From the NCBI GenBank assembly GCA_002772705.1, contig PFDH01000048.1:1-5866 (forward strand): a stretch of 5,866 nucleotides of DNA, given 5' to 3'. Made by a program: the position numbers and the translations under genes. Positions 5,538 to 5,866 of this stretch are shown piece after piece. The first letter of the stretch is position 1. Each line of letters begins with the position of its first letter. The DNA comes from Candidatus Pacebacteria bacterium CG10_big_fil_rev_8_21_14_0_10_44_11 (lineage in GTDB: Bacteria; Patescibacteriota; Microgenomatia; UBA1400; PJMF01). The notes under the pieces were generated by a model, which was given only the letters and a program-made list of their open reading frames with translations, made no database searches and was not told where the DNA came from.

Positions 5538-5866
5538 ACACACTAGCCTTGCCGTTGGGCATCCTTTTATTCTCTTTTTTGTTAACCTCGGTGGCAATTG
5601 TGCCGTTCATCAATTTACTTTATTTTTTGAAGTTCCAGCGTTTGCAACAACAATCCCGCGACGTTTTTGGCTCACTAACACCAGTTTTTAACTTATTTCA
5701 CCGAAAAAAAGCAGGGGTGCCAGTTGGTGGTGGCTTGTTGATTATTACCGCTGTATCACTCCTTTTTGCGATCATGTTGCCCTTACTCAGATATTTCGGG
5801 ATCAACATTACTAGTGTTCATCGAGACATCACCTCCGAAGTAAATATTTTATTTTTTACCTTTATG
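5534..5866 (+). CDS. mraY: Phospho-N-acetylmuramoyl-pentapeptide-transferase, MraY (N-terminal part, 3' end outside window)
   Basis: The frame opens at the ATG overlapping the murA TGA and stays open for 111 codons to the window end. MraY is an integral membrane enzyme that transfers phospho-MurNAc-pentapeptide from UDP to undecaprenyl phosphate, making lipid I. The first visible hydrophobic helix is residues about 4-32. It is followed by a polar stretch with basic residues and then KKAGVPVGGGLLII (58-71), the counterpart of the family's K-x-GTPTMGG signature. A second hydrophobic helix covers about 66-85, and a third begins near 103. Both Thr of GTPTMGG are Val here. The catalytic Asp pair and the later HHH motif lie beyond the window, so activity cannot be checked. 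A related polyprenyl-phosphate sugar transferase (WecA/TagO type) is the main alternative, but the position after murA and the K-x-G-x-P-x-x-GG pattern favour MraY. There is no Shine-Dalgarno; translational coupling to murA is likely. Confidence 0.85.
   Translation, partial: MNTLALPLGILLFSFLLTSVAIVPFINLLYFLKFQRLQQQSRDVFGSLTPVFNLFHRKKAGVPVGGGLLIITAVSLLFAIMLPLLRYFGINITSVHRDITSEVNILFFTFM

Noticed and set aside
1..5866. A novel defence, mobile or secondary-metabolite system
   Set aside because: Every reading frame of note is a recognisable cell-wall precursor gene or YvcK; there are no transposase, repeat-array, nuclease or toxin-like genes in the window.

Overview
This window is a compact run of peptidoglycan-precursor genes, all on the + strand: the 3' part of murE, a yvcK/cofD-like gene, murC, murB, murA and the 5' part of mraY. 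I found no RNA genes, mobile elements, CRISPR array or phage genes. No gap exceeds about 50 bases, and both outer genes run off the window edges.

Organism: the enzymes are clearly bacterial but carry uncommon motif variants. These are EDPR in MurE, a GVGGKST P-loop in MurC, YNNIHGG and GCVFQN in MurB, PGGDKIG in MurA, and KAGVPVGGG in MraY. With the tight packing and the shuffled gene order, this fits a Candidate Phyla Radiation (Patescibacteria) genome, perhaps of the Microgenomates type. That placement is an inference from remembered motif patterns, not a search result. Base composition is moderate and slightly AT-rich. TGA ends yvcK and murA and is not needed as a sense codon anywhere, so the standard bacterial code (table 11) fits.

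Layout: (1) 1-591, murE C-terminal half. (2) 601-1578, yvcK-like, 9 bases after murE. (3) 1575-2987, murC, sharing an ATGA stop/start overlap with yvcK. (4) A 50-base gap with a perfect TATAAT box placed so that transcription would start at or next to the murB ATG, suggesting a leaderless transcript. (5) 3038-4159, murB. (6) A 43-base gap with a weaker promoter-like sequence inside a 7-bp inverted repeat, and a possible ribosome binding site. (7) 4203-5537, murA. (8) 5534-5866, mraY start, again with an ATGA overlap.

How the genes work together: MurA adds enolpyruvate to UDP-GlcNAc, and MurB reduces the product to UDP-MurNAc. MurC adds the first residue (L-Ala), and MurE adds the third residue (a diamino acid). 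MraY moves the finished UDP-MurNAc-pentapeptide onto undecaprenyl phosphate at the membrane. YvcK-family proteins are known from Bacillus to bind UDP-sugars including UDP-GlcNAc, the MurA substrate, so this one may sense or regulate flux into the pathway. murD and murF are not in the window.

The window is essentially core metabolism, and I do not see a new defence or mobile system. The points of interest are altered active-site residues, above all a natural Cys-to-Asp change in MurA that predicts fosfomycin resistance, the likely leaderless murB promoter, and the placement of yvcK within the mur cluster.
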